Shown piece after piece: positions 1 through 8,582 of a stretch of 64,000 nucleotides of DNA (positions are counted from its first letter, which is position 1; each line of letters begins with the position of its first letter). Below the pieces are notes generated by a model. The model made no database searches. It was not told the origin of the DNA and saw only the letters and a list, made by a program, of their open reading frames with translations. The position numbers were made by a program, and so were the translations under genes. This DNA is from Bradyrhizobium sp. AZCC 2176 (GTDB taxonomy: Bacteria; Pseudomonadota; Alphaproteobacteria; Rhizobiales; Xanthobacteraceae), in NCBI RefSeq assembly GCF_036924645.1, contig NZ_JAZHRX010000001.1:62001-126000 (forward strand), written 5' to 3'.

Positions 1-28
1 TACGGGCTGATCTACTTCACGATTCCAA

Positions 29-49
29 GTCTGGGCTCCAGGCCCAGAC
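29..49 (+). promoter_or_regulatory. leader hairpin upstream of hpnH
   Basis: Arms GTCTGGGC (29-36) and GCCCAGAC (42-49) form an 8-bp perfect stem with a 5-nt loop. It ends 25 nt before the hpnH start. No T-run follows, so it is not an intrinsic terminator. It could be a leader structure or the tail of an upstream gene's 3' region, which lies outside the window. Confidence 0.3.
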
Positions 50-74
50 CCAAGTCCAGAAAGAAATCTCTCAA

Positions 75-1235
75 ATGGCAATACCGTTCTTCAAGGAAAT
101 GCGTATCGGCGGCTATCTGATCAAGCAGAAGCTGCTTGGCCGGAAGCGCTATCCGCTCGTGCTGATGCTGGAGCCGTTGTTCCGCTGCAACCTCGCCTGC
201 GTCGGCTGCGGCAAGATCGACTATCCCGATGCAATCCTGAACCGCCGCATGTCGGCGCAGGAATGCTGGGATGCGGCCGACGAATGCGGCGCGCCGATGG
301 TGGCGATCCCCGGCGGCGAGCCGCTGATTCACAAGGAGATCGGCGAGATCGTGCGCGGCCTCGTAGCGCGCAAGAAGTTCGTCTCGCTGTGCACCAACGC
401 GCTGCTGCTGGAAAAGAAGCTCGATCTGTTCGAGCCCTCGCCGTACCTGTTCTTCTCGGTGCACCTCGACGGGTTGAAGGACCACCACGACAAGGCGGTG
501 TCGCAGAAGGGCGTGTTCGACCGCGCGGTTTCCGCGATCAAGGCCGCCAAGGCCCGCGGCTTCACCGTCAACGTCAATGCCACCATCTTCGACGGCCACG
601 CCGCCGAGGACATCGCAAAGTTCCTCGACTTCACCACCGAACTCGGTGTCGGCGTCTCGATGTCGCCGGGCTACGCCTATGAGCGCGCCCCGGACCAGGA
701 CCACTTCCTCAACCGCACCAAGACCAAGAAGCTGTTCCGCGACGTGTTCGCGCTCGGCAAGGGCAAGAAGTGGAATTTTATGCATTCCGGCCTGTTCCTC
801 GACTTCCTCGCCGGTAATCAGAACTATGAATGCACGCCCTGGGGCATGCCGGCGCGCAACATCTTCGGCTGGCAAAAGCCCTGCTATCTGCTCGGCGAAG
901 GCTACACCAAGACCTTCAAGGAATTGATGGAAACCACGGACTGGGAGACTTACGGCACCGGCAAGTACGAGAAGTGCGCCGACTGCATGGCGCATTGCGG
1001 CTACGAGCCGACCGCAGCCAACGCCGCCCTGGTCAATCCCTTGAAGGCGATGTGGGTCGCGCTGCGCGGCGTCCGCACCACGGGTCCGATGGCGCCCGAG
1101 ATCGATCTCACCAAGCAGCGCCCGGCGCAGTACATCTTCTCCGAACAGGTCCAGAAGAAGCTTTCGGAAATCCGCCGCGACGAGGCCACTGCCGCTGCCG
1201 CTAAGCAGCAGGAAAAGGCCTCCACCGCTGCTTGA
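75..1235 (+). CDS. hpnH: HpnH, adenosylhopane synthase (radical SAM)
   Basis: HpnH joins the 5'-deoxyadenosyl group of S-adenosylmethionine to a hopene (diploptene) side chain, giving adenosylhopane, the first step in extended hopanoid synthesis. The 386-aa protein has the radical-SAM cluster motif CxxxCxxC at C38, C42 and C45 (CNLACVGC), then the GGEP motif near residue 92. The Cys-rich C-terminal part (CADCMAHCGYEP, about 300-315) is typical of HpnH. Length fits the family. The start is the first ATG of the frame, after an A-rich leader. The gene is convergent with the minus-strand hpnC-hpnG operon and ends in an intrinsic terminator. No frameshift is seen. Confidence 0.95.
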   Translation: MAIPFFKEMRIGGYLIKQKLLGRKRYPLVLMLEPLFRCNLACVGCGKIDYPDAILNRRMSAQECWDAADECGAPMVAIPGGEPLIHKEIGEIVRGLVARKKFVSLCTNALLLEKKLDLFEPSPYLFFSVHLDGLKDHHDKAVSQKGVFDRAVSAIKAAKARGFTVNVNATIFDGHAAEDIAKFLDFTTELGVGVSMSPGYAYERAPDQDHFLNRTKTKKLFRDVFALGKGKKWNFMHSGLFLDFLAGNQNYECTPWGMPARNIFGWQKPCYLLGEGYTKTFKELMETTDWETYGTGKYEKCADCMAHCGYEPTAANAALVNPLKAMWVALRGVRTTGPMAPEIDLTKQRPAQYIFSEQVQKKLSEIRRDEATAAAAKQQEKASTAA

Positions 1236-1255
1236 GCGGGATGGCGAAAAGATCA

Positions 1256-1294
1256 GGGCCTCGGTTCCTGAGGGAACCGGGGCCCTTTCTTTTT
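1256..1294 (+). terminator. intrinsic terminator of hpnH
   Basis: A 13-bp stem (1256-1268 with 1273-1285, one T-G wobble) closes a TGAG tetraloop and is followed by a T-rich tract (1286-1294). It lies 21 nt after the hpnH stop. On the opposite strand the stem is not followed by a T-run, so it appears to act only on hpnH. Confidence 0.9.
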
Positions 1295-1359
1295 GTTTAA
1301 CGCCCTTCGAAAATCCAGAAGTCAGAAAATCTTGAAGCTGCTTTGTCGCGAGCTGCGGC

Positions 1360-2109
1360 TCAGATATTCGCCGTGGCGAGACCTTCCTCGCCGTGCAGGA
1401 AGCCGCGGCAGCCACGCAAGGAGCGCAGCGCGCGATTGAAATCAAGTCCCGTCGAGACCAGCGCGCGCAGCGTGGTGGGATTGCGCGCAACCCCGCGGAG
1501 CACCTTGCGGAGGTCGATGTCGCCGTTCGGCTTGATGACGCTCTTGGCCAGCGCCGGCAGCGCCCGGCTAGCCGGATCGGAGATGACCCGCAGCGCCGCG
1601 AATGGCAACCCGGCCTCGGCCGCATAGGCTGCGGCAATATGGCTCTCCATATCGACCGCTGCCGCGCCCGTCTCCGAATGCAGCGCGGCCTTGCAGGCGG
1701 TCGCCGCAATCACCTGTTCCACCCCGGCCAGGCCGCCGCGGACAACGCGCCGACGCCGCAGCGCCGCTCTAGCGATCAATTCCTCGTTCAGCGCCAGACC
1801 TGCCAGAAAACGGGTATCGCCCGCCAGAACCTCGGTCGCCACCACCACGTCGCCCGATTTCAGCGACGGATCGAGCCCGCCGGCGACGCCAAACGAGATG
1901 ACACCCCTGAAAGTGGTGGAATCGAGCGTTGCCAGCAATGCGCGCAACTGCTGCGGATCGCTGGAACTGCAGATGACGATCATGCCGGGCCCGGCCGCTA
2001 TGCGGGCCTCCTGCACCAATCCTGTTACGATCAACACCGGCCGTGGATCATTCGAATTGCGATCAACCGAACTGTCCACGATCGCGGCGGCCCCCGCCCC
2101 CAAAGTCAC
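1360..2109 (-). CDS. hpnG: HpnG, adenosylhopane nucleosidase/phosphorylase
   Basis: HpnG removes adenine from adenosylhopane, leading to ribosylhopane, the precursor of bacteriohopanetetrol and related hopanoids. The protein belongs to the MTA/SAH-nucleosidase-like phosphorylase superfamily. Visible are the glycine-rich segment FGVAGGLDPSLKSGDVVVAT and the nucleobase/ribose pocket motif VDMES, followed by a conserved VISDPA. The open frame extends to 2355 inside shc, but the GTG at 2109 overlaps the shc stop codon as GTGA. That start gives 249 aa, a normal HpnG length. The overlap indicates translational coupling with shc. It is the last gene of the hpnCDE-shc-hpnG operon. Confidence 0.9.
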   Translation of the reverse strand: MTLGAGAAAIVDSSVDRNSNDPRPVLIVTGLVQEARIAAGPGMIVICSSSDPQQLRALLATLDSTTFRGVISFGVAGGLDPSLKSGDVVVATEVLAGDTRFLAGLALNEELIARAALRRRRVVRGGLAGVEQVIAATACKAALHSETGAAAVDMESHIAAAYAAEAGLPFAALRVISDPASRALPALAKSVIKPNGDIDLRKVLRGVARNPTTLRALVSTGLDFNRALRSLRGCRGFLHGEEGLATANI

Positions 2110-4112
2110 ATCCCGACCCCTACCACCCTGCTGTTGGTGCTTCTCAAATTCCGATACCGCGCCAGCGCCCAGAGCGGAAAGAACTTCGAGTAGCCATGAT
2201 ACCGCAAATAAAACACCCGCGGAAAGCCCGTAGCCGTGTAACGCGCCTCGTCCCAAAGCCCTTTTTCGGTCTGTGTGGTTTTTAGGTACTCCACGCCCCG
2301 GACGACGGCTGGATTCTCGACCTCGCCGGCCGCCATCAGTCCAAGCAAGGACCATGCCGTCTGCGACGAGGTCGACGGGGCGTCCTCGAATCCCTTGTAA
2401 TCCAGGCGATAGCTGACGGCATCTTCACCCCAGCCGCCATCTTTGTTCTGGATCGAAACCAGCCAATCCACAGCCTTGCGAATCATCGGGTCCTGGTGGT
2501 CCACGCCAGCGGCGTTGAGCGCACTCAGCACCGACCAGGTTCCGTAGATGTAGTTGAGGCCCCAGCGGCCGTACCATGACCCTTCCGCGAGCTGGGTGCG
2601 GCGCAAATAGGCGATCCCGTCCGCGACCGCCTTGCTGGTTTTCGCGGTCTCGCCGAGCTGCGCCAGCATCGAAATGCAGCGTGCGGTCACGTCCTCGGTC
2701 GGCGGATCGAGCAGCGCGCCGTGGTCGGAGAACGGGATGTTGTTGAGGTAATATTCGAGATTGTTGACGTCGAAGGCGGCCCAGCCGCCATCGCGGCTCT
2801 GCAGGCCCTCGATCCACTCGCGGCCGCGCGCAATGGCCTGATCGTACTCCTCGCTGCCGGACGCCCGCCGAGCACGGTCCATCGCCATCACCACCACGGC
2901 GGTGTCGTCGAGATCGGGATAGTAGTCGTTGTTGTACTGGAACGCCCAGCCGCCCGGGCGGACGTCGGGCGCCTTCGCTGCCCAGTCGCCCTTGAGATCG
3001 AGCACCTGCCGCGGCTTCAGCCAGTCGAGGCCCTGCTCCATCTTCTTGATCGTATCTTCGCCGCCCGTCTCCGCCAGCGCGTGGCAGGTCAGCGCGGTGT
3101 CCCACACCGGGGAGACGCAGGGCTGGCAATAGGCCTCGTGCTCGCCGATCACGAGCAACTTTTCGATGCCCCTGCGGGTGACCGCACGCGGCGGAAAATC
3201 CGGCCCCTTGCCGAGCGCGTCATACATCATGACGATGTTGGCCATCGGCGGATAGATCGCGCCCATGCCGTCTTCGCCGTTGATCCGCTCTTCGATGAAC
3301 GCAAGCGCCGCATCGATCGCGCGCTGCCGCAGCTTTTTCGGAAATAACGGTTCGACGACGCGCAGGATCTTGTCGAGTGCGCTGAAGAGGGTGAACCAGC
3401 CCCAGCTTTGGTGGGGCGCCTTCGGCGTCATTCCGACCGATTTGGGATCCTGCAGGAACAGTTCGTCGATGCCGACGCCCTTGGGATTCTTCGCCAGTGG
3501 CTTCAACGCCGCCATCACCATCAACGGCACGATCGTGGTGCGCGCCCAGTAGGAAATCTTGTTGAGGTGGAACGGCGACCACATTGGCAGCAGCATGATC
3601 TCGATCGGCAGCACCGGCACCGCGCGCCAGGTCAGCACGCCGTAGAAGGCAAGCAGGAACCGCGTGAAGACGTTGACACGGGCAGCGCCGCCGTGGCTGC
3701 GGATCGCCTCGCGCGCGCGCACCATATGCGGGGCGTCAACGGAATCGCCGATCATCTTCAGCGCGAAATAGGATTTGACGCTGGCGCTCATGTCGAACGG
3801 GCCGTCCTGCACCAGCGGCCAGCCGCCATGGTTGCCTTGCGCGCGGCGCAGATAGTTCGCGATCTTGGCCTCGAGGGCGGCGTCGACGGGCTCGGCGAGA
3901 TAATGCCGCAGCAGGATATATTCCGACGGGATGGTGCTGTCGGCTTCCAGCTCGAACACAAAGTGTCCATCGGATTGCCGGTAACCAAGCAACGCTTCGG
4001 TCGCCGACGAGATGCTCTTCTCCAGCGCGACGGGGTCGACTGTCGCGACGTCGACTGTCGCGACGGGATCGACTGCAATTTTTTTGTCTACGGAAAGCAT
4101 AGCGCTAGACAT
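2106..4112 (-). CDS. shc: Squalene-hopene cyclase
   Basis: Shc (HpnF) cyclises squalene to hopene and diplopterol as a monotopic inner-membrane enzyme. The 668-aa protein carries the catalytic acid motif DLDD at residues 400-403 (the DXDD motif) and several QW-type repeats, for example GNHGGWPL near 93, SRDGGWAAF near 450 and NKDGGWG near 570. Family proteins are usually 630-680 aa. The N-terminus holds an unusual low-complexity stretch (about residues 12-30) built from VDPVAT-like repeats. The gene follows hpnE by 55 nt and its stop overlaps the hpnG start. Confidence 0.96.
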   Translation of the reverse strand: MSSAMLSVDKKIAVDPVATVDVATVDPVALEKSISSATEALLGYRQSDGHFVFELEADSTIPSEYILLRHYLAEPVDAALEAKIANYLRRAQGNHGGWPLVQDGPFDMSASVKSYFALKMIGDSVDAPHMVRAREAIRSHGGAARVNVFTRFLLAFYGVLTWRAVPVLPIEIMLLPMWSPFHLNKISYWARTTIVPLMVMAALKPLAKNPKGVGIDELFLQDPKSVGMTPKAPHQSWGWFTLFSALDKILRVVEPLFPKKLRQRAIDAALAFIEERINGEDGMGAIYPPMANIVMMYDALGKGPDFPPRAVTRRGIEKLLVIGEHEAYCQPCVSPVWDTALTCHALAETGGEDTIKKMEQGLDWLKPRQVLDLKGDWAAKAPDVRPGGWAFQYNNDYYPDLDDTAVVVMAMDRARRASGSEEYDQAIARGREWIEGLQSRDGGWAAFDVNNLEYYLNNIPFSDHGALLDPPTEDVTARCISMLAQLGETAKTSKAVADGIAYLRRTQLAEGSWYGRWGLNYIYGTWSVLSALNAAGVDHQDPMIRKAVDWLVSIQNKDGGWGEDAVSYRLDYKGFEDAPSTSSQTAWSLLGLMAAGEVENPAVVRGVEYLKTTQTEKGLWDEARYTATGFPRVFYLRYHGYSKFFPLWALARYRNLRSTNSRVVGVGM

Positions 4113-4167
4113 CCCTCTATTCGCGACCGGGTTCTGTGAAGCCGGTCACGCAACGTCCGTTGGGCTT

Positions 4168-5421
4168 TTAACGCCCCGCCAGGATCAGATCGGCGGCGCG
4201 GTCACCCGACCGCACCGATCCCTCGATGGTTGCCGGCAATCCCGTATCAGTCCAGTCACCGGCGAGAAACAGGTTTTTGAACGATGTCACCGGCCCCGGG
4301 CGCAGCGCGTTCTGCTCCGGCGTGGCCTCGAACGTCGCGCGGCGCTCGCGCACGATCTGCCAGGGCGGCAACGGCAAATCACCCTGCAGGCTGGCTGCCT
4401 TGCAGACATCGCGCCAGATCGCCAGCGCGAGTTCTTCGCGCGGCATGTCGACGAGCCGGTCGCCATTGCTGATGGTGACCGACAGCCGCTGCGGGAATGC
4501 GAACAGCCATTCCACGAGGCCACCGACCACGCCGAGGATCGGCACGGCATCGCGGGGCGGATCGAACCGGAAATGCGCGTTGACGATGGCACGGAATTTC
4601 GACGGCGTCTTCAGACCCGGCAACAGCCCCGCCGCAGGGCGCGGCGGCACCGCGAGCACCACGACGTCGTCGGGACCGAGCGCTATCGCGTCGCTGCCGA
4701 ATTTCAGCTCGCCGACAGCGTTGCCTGTCGTCGCGAATTCGCGCAGCTCATGGCCGAGCTGGATCGAGGCTCCCTTGTCCTGCAACAGCTTGATCGCCGG
4801 CTCGACCAGAACCGCGCTCAAGCCGTCGCGCGCGATCAGCGGCCGGCAGGCCTGCCCGCCCGCCAGCAGCGTTTCCCGCACGATCGCGCCGGCCAGGCCG
4901 GCCGAGCCCTCGGGCGGATCGACATTGAGCGCCGCCAGCAGCAGCGGCTGCACCAGCCGCTGGTACAGCGTGCCTTTGCAGGGGATGGTGTCGCCGACCA
5001 GCTTTGCGGTGCCTGCCCAGACCAGCGGCATCAATGCGAGGTAATCGAGCAACTTGGTATCGGGGACGCGGCGCGCTTCGTCGAACACCCATAGCGGCAA
5101 TTTGCCGTCGCCGAGATCGAGCTGCCAGCGCTGGCCGGTCATGATGTCGACAAAAGGAAACTGCGCAACCTTCGGTCCGACCAGTCCCGCCTCGGTGCCA
5201 ATCGACCGGGCATAGGCCAGCGCATGGCGGTTGCCGGACAACAGCAAATGGTTGCCGTTGTCGATGGTGAGATTGGTGGCCGCATCGAAATAGGACCGGC
5301 AACGGCCGCCGACCTGCTGCGTGGCCTCGTGGACATGCACCCGGTAATTGGCGTTGGCCAGCCGCACGGCGGCCGAGAGGCCGGAAATGCCGGCGCCGAC
5401 GATATGAGCGTTTTTCTGCAT
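4168..5421 (-). CDS. hpnE: HpnE, FAD-dependent squalene-forming desaturase/reductase
   Basis: HpnE is the amine-oxidase/phytoene-desaturase-like flavoprotein that reduces hydroxysqualene to squalene in the bacterial HpnCDE route. A Rossmann FAD motif GAGISG (residues 9-14) opens the protein, followed by VHEATQQVGGRC. The C-terminus has the second FAD-contact region (LFLAGDWTDTGLPATIEGSVRSG). I chose the ATG at 5421, whose A overlaps the hpnD stop as TGATG, giving 417 aa. The frame also has a possible start at 5463 that would overlap hpnD by 43 bp. Coupled with hpnD and shc in one operon. Confidence 0.93.
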   Translation of the reverse strand: MQKNAHIVGAGISGLSAAVRLANANYRVHVHEATQQVGGRCRSYFDAATNLTIDNGNHLLLSGNRHALAYARSIGTEAGLVGPKVAQFPFVDIMTGQRWQLDLGDGKLPLWVFDEARRVPDTKLLDYLALMPLVWAGTAKLVGDTIPCKGTLYQRLVQPLLLAALNVDPPEGSAGLAGAIVRETLLAGGQACRPLIARDGLSAVLVEPAIKLLQDKGASIQLGHELREFATTGNAVGELKFGSDAIALGPDDVVVLAVPPRPAAGLLPGLKTPSKFRAIVNAHFRFDPPRDAVPILGVVGGLVEWLFAFPQRLSVTISNGDRLVDMPREELALAIWRDVCKAASLQGDLPLPPWQIVRERRATFEATPEQNALRPGPVTSFKNLFLAGDWTDTGLPATIEGSVRSGDRAADLILAGR

Positions 5422-6260
5422 CAGATGATCGCGTAACGGAGAAGGATGGCAATCTTCGCCCATTTGTGGACGCGGACCGGCTCGCGCGGGGCGGCAAAGC
5501 CCCGAGCCAGCAGTAGGTCCAGTATCGCGCGGTAATATTTCGACATGATCCGCGGCGCGCGCACCACGCGCCGCGAATTGCGTTTCATGATCTCGTCGGA
5601 CTTCTCGAAATGTTTCTTGGCCCGCTCGGCCAGCGGCAGGCAGACTTTAGGAAGTGCGCGATCGGCAGTCACCTTCTGCGGATTGTCGCTGGTGATGCCG
5701 GCGAGCAGCAGGCCTTCGCGCGGCAGATAGAGGCGGCCGAGGCCGGCGTCTTCGTCGATGTCGCGCAGGATATTGGTCAATTGCAGCGCGCGGCCGAGAT
5801 GGTGGGCGAGCAGGATGCCGTCTTCCTCCGGCATACCGAACACCCTGACCGACAGACGCCCGACGGCGCTGGCAACACGATCGCAATAGAGATCGAGCGT
5901 GGCAAGATCCGGGGCACGAATATCCTGTGGCACGTCCATCTCCATGCCGTCGACGACCGCGAGAAAATCCTCGCGCTTGAGGCCGAAGGTTTTCACCGAG
6001 GCGGCGTAATCCTGCACGCGCGGCGGCGGATGACCGTGATATAGCGCATTGATGTCGTCGCGCCATTGCTGCAGCGCGGCCAGCCGCTCGGGCCGCGGCC
6101 CGTCGGAATCGGCGATGTCGTCGACCTGCCGGCAGAAGCTGTAGATCTGGAACATTGCCTCGCGCTGCCTGCGCGGCAGGATGCGCATCGCCGCGTAGAA
6201 CGAACTGCCCGACGCGGTGGTGCCGTAATCTGCGTTGGCCGCTGCCGTCTGTACCGTCAT
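5421..6260 (-). CDS. hpnD: HpnD, presqualene diphosphate synthase
   Basis: HpnD condenses two farnesyl diphosphates to presqualene diphosphate. The 279-aa trans-isoprenyl diphosphate synthase (head-to-head type) has the first Asp-rich motif DDIAD at 47-51 and the second motif NILRDIDED at 163-171, which bind Mg-diphosphate. Its start (ATG, 6260) overlaps the hpnC stop as ATGA and its stop overlaps the hpnE start, so the three squalene genes are translationally linked. HpnC and HpnD are paralogues; this one keeps the canonical second motif and is therefore assigned to the first reaction. Confidence 0.94.
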   Translation of the reverse strand: MTVQTAAANADYGTTASGSSFYAAMRILPRRQREAMFQIYSFCRQVDDIADSDGPRPERLAALQQWRDDINALYHGHPPPRVQDYAASVKTFGLKREDFLAVVDGMEMDVPQDIRAPDLATLDLYCDRVASAVGRLSVRVFGMPEEDGILLAHHLGRALQLTNILRDIDEDAGLGRLYLPREGLLLAGITSDNPQKVTADRALPKVCLPLAERAKKHFEKSDEIMKRNSRRVVRAPRIMSKYYRAILDLLLARGFAAPREPVRVHKWAKIAILLRYAII

Positions 6261-7135
6261 GCGCCGGCCGCCGGTTTTGTCAGGGGACGGCGTCGCGCGG
6301 CGCGCCTGATCATTTCGCCAGTGATGGCGCCGATGCTCTGCACGAGCAATTCGGGCTTGCTCAGGTGCACGCGCTCGCTCAGCGGATCGCGCACCTTCAG
6401 CATGCCGACGATCTTGTCGGCAAAGGCCTGGATCACGGCGACCTCGAGCCCGAGCCGGAAATCCTTCACCTCGGCGCTGAGCGACCTGCTTTCATTGAGC
6501 AGGGTTTCGGTGCGCACCGCGAGCGCATGAAGGCATTGCAGCAGCGCCGGCTGCGACTTCGCCTCGCCCAGCATCTCGACGGTGGCGCCGCTGGCAGCCA
6601 GCGCGTCGCGCGGCAGATAAACGCGGTTGAGGTTTTTGTAGTCCTTGGCGCAGTCCTGCAAATGGTTGTTGATCTGCAAGCCCGCGCACAGCGCGTCCGA
6701 CGCGGCCCAGGTCGAGGTGCTCTCGCCATGGACGTCGAGCATGAAGCGCCCGACCGGCATCGCCGAATAGCGGCAATAGTGGATGACGTCGTCCCAGTTC
6801 TCGTAGCGCAGCTTGGTGACATCCATCCGGAACGCGACCAACACGTCGAGCGCGTGGCGCGGCGCCATCGAACGCTCGGCAAAAGCGCGGCGCAGATTGA
6901 CCGCCTCCGGTTGCGTATCGCCCGTGCCCAGCAGCTCCGCCTCGAGCAGGTCGAGATAGCGCAGCTTCTCGTCAGCGCCGAGGGTTGCGTGGTCGGCGAT
7001 ATCGTCGGCGGTCCTGACGAAATTATAGAATGAGAGGATCAGCGCCCGGTGACGCGGATGAATGATCCATGACGCGACCGGAAAATTCTCGTCGCGGTGG
7101 GTCTTTCCGGATCGCAGGTCGCTCGCGCTGGTCAT
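6257..7135 (-). CDS. hpnC: HpnC, hydroxysqualene synthase
   Basis: HpnC converts presqualene diphosphate to hydroxysqualene. The 292-aa protein is a squalene/phytoene synthase paralogue with the first Asp-rich motif DDIAD at 44-48. Its second motif is divergent (NNHLQDCAKDY at 156-166, lacking the usual DED), as is typical of HpnC. It is the first gene of the minus-strand operon hpnC-hpnD-hpnE-shc-hpnG, so the operon promoter should lie in 7136-7326. I saw no clear -35/-10 pair or operator there. Confidence 0.93.
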   Translation of the reverse strand: MTSASDLRSGKTHRDENFPVASWIIHPRHRALILSFYNFVRTADDIADHATLGADEKLRYLDLLEAELLGTGDTQPEAVNLRRAFAERSMAPRHALDVLVAFRMDVTKLRYENWDDVIHYCRYSAMPVGRFMLDVHGESTSTWAASDALCAGLQINNHLQDCAKDYKNLNRVYLPRDALAASGATVEMLGEAKSQPALLQCLHALAVRTETLLNESRSLSAEVKDFRLGLEVAVIQAFADKIVGMLKVRDPLSERVHLSKPELLVQSIGAITGEMIRRAARRRPLTKPAAGA

Positions 7136-7326
7136 CAGGAACTGGCTACATTCATCGGAATTGACGGCATGCGCTGATGCTCAGCGCACGCGAGGAGATC
7201 GCGAGCCCCATATAGGGGAATACGCCGCCAAAACCAATGCTCTATGGGCTGATCAGCTCCACCCGTCGTAGCCGCGATTCCGTCGAAAAATGGGCTTTCC
7301 GCGACGGTTAACGGATGTGCGTGCGG

Positions 7327-7572
7327 CTATTGGCCGTTGTTCTTCAGAACCTGGTCGCAGGCGGCACTGATCTTGGAACGATGCTCCTTGAGGCACGCCA
7401 GGATGGTGAAGTCGCCCTGGTCGATGACCGGACGGCAGTGCTTCTGAACGTCGCGGGAACAGGCCTTCTGCTCCTCCGGCGTTCCGCTGCGTTGTTGCTG
7501 TTGCTGCTGGGCAAAGGCTCCGGACGAAGCCGAGAGCGACAACAGGGTGAGTGCGAGGAGAAATTTACGCAT
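7327..7572 (-). CDS. Small secreted cysteine-rich protein
   Basis: This 81-aa protein has a clear Sec signal peptide (MRKFLLALTLLSLSASSGAFA, cleavage after AFA near residue 21), then a Gln run (QQQQQQ). The mature region has four cysteines: the first two are in C-x7-C spacing (ACSRDVQKHC) and the other two lie in ILACLKEH and SAACDQVL. It resembles the short cysteine-rich-repeat periplasmic proteins common in Bradyrhizobium, whose role is unknown. Start: ATG 7572 after AAGGAATACG, a good ribosome-binding site. It sits upstream of hpnC on the same strand, 191 nt away, so shared transcription is possible but unproven. Confidence 0.75.
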   Translation of the reverse strand: MRKFLLALTLLSLSASSGAFAQQQQQQRSGTPEEQKACSRDVQKHCRPVIDQGDFTILACLKEHRSKISAACDQVLKNNGQ

Positions 7573-7988
7573 CGTATTCCTTCATTTCGGCGGCAAGAAA
7601 TCCTGTTCCTCGATCTGCGCCGGAACGGATTTGTTGGGATGGCAGGCGCGCCGCGTAACGCAGCAACGAACCGATGACAAGCATGGTAAATGCGGACAAA
7701 TTTACGGCGAGCTTTGCAGCGACCTGAGCACCTTCAATAACCGACTGATATCTAAAGTGTATTTCGGCCACACTTTCCCGACAATTGGATGTTGCAGACA
7801 ATGCGGTGCAAAGCTAGATGCTGCGCCGACGGAGTCGGTGTGAATGCTTCGAATCCACTCGGCCGAGCGTGCACTTTTTCGTGCCGAGAGCGCCGGAAAC
7901 CGCACTCTGTCATTTGAACCTAAGATACTGCGGGAACACTAAATCTTCGATGCGGCGAGACGTATCTTGCAAGAGAAGCGTCTATTTT
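7573..7988. other. divergent intergenic region, no convincing gene
   Basis: These 416 bases separate two divergently transcribed secreted-protein genes and are richer in A+T than the flanks. Open frames of 78 and 98 codons exist but lack a convincing ribosome-binding site or family features. An inverted repeat GTAAAT/ATTTAC (about 7685-7704) could be an operator. Nothing else is recognised. Confidence 0.4.
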
Positions 7989-8507
7989 ATGGGAAAACTC
8001 ACGATGAAACTGTTTGGTTCCAGCTTGTTCGGTCAGGCTCTCGCAGCGGCCGGCGTCGGCGCCGCGATCATGTTGTCGGTTACCGCAAGCCATGCCCAGG
8101 CGGGAGGCCCGTTCGCCGGTTTTGACGGCAACTGGAGCGGCACCGGCACCGTCGCGCTCTCCAACGGCACCACCGAGAACATCCGCTGCAAGGCCGACTA
8201 CAAGGTCAACGCCAGCGGGCTCGGCCTGAAGCAGAATCTGCACTGCGCCAGCGACAGCTACAAATTCGACCTGTCGAGCGACGTAACCAGCCAGGGTGAC
8301 CGCATCTCCGGCAACTGGAGCGAAAAGAGCCGGAATATCTTCGGCAATCTGCAGGGTACCGCGGGCGGCGGCCAGATCGAGGTGTTCGTCGAAGCGTCGG
8401 GCTTTGCGGCCAACCTGAACCTGCGCACCACCGGCAACAAGCAGAGCGTGCAGATCGACTCCAAGGGCGAAATCCGCGGCGTCAAGATCACGATGACGAA
8501 GACCTGA
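7989..8507 (+). CDS. Secreted hypothetical protein
   Basis: A 172-aa exported protein of unknown function. A signal peptide is visible (ALAAAGVGAAIMLSVTASHAQA, cleavage after SHA). The mature part begins GGPFAGFDGNWSGTGTV and is rich in Gly, Ser, Asn and Thr, with an alternating pattern suggesting a small beta-barrel. It has two cysteines (IRCKADYK and LHCASDSY) that could form a disulfide. I chose ATG 7989 because AGAGAAG lies about 10 nt upstream; ATG 8004 is an alternative and keeps the whole signal peptide. The coding region ends at a strong terminator. The function is not inferred. Confidence 0.7.
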   Translation: MGKLTMKLFGSSLFGQALAAAGVGAAIMLSVTASHAQAGGPFAGFDGNWSGTGTVALSNGTTENIRCKADYKVNASGLGLKQNLHCASDSYKFDLSSDVTSQGDRISGNWSEKSRNIFGNLQGTAGGGQIEVFVEASGFAANLNLRTTGNKQSVQIDSKGEIRGVKITMTKT

Positions 8508-8532
8508 CGCTGCCCTTCGAAACAGCGTGAGA

Positions 8533-8560
8533 GGCAGCGCTCCGGCGCTGCCTTTTCTAT
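8533..8560 (+). terminator. intrinsic terminator
   Basis: Arms GGCAGCGC (8533-8540) and GCGCTGCC (8545-8552) form an 8-bp stem with a TCCG loop, followed by TTTTCTAT. It lies just after the secreted-protein gene. Confidence 0.85.
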
Positions 8561-8582
8561 TTTTACGACCAGCTACACTGGA

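Noticed and set aside
12..1709. 565-codon minus-strand open frame across hpnH
   Set aside because: It is antisense to the well-supported hpnH gene, has an Arg/Pro-rich composition at its start and no family features.
7565..7801. 78-codon minus-strand frame overlapping the start of the cysteine-rich gene
   Set aside because: No convincing ribosome-binding site or family match. It overlaps the better-supported start at 7572, so it is left as part of the intergenic region.
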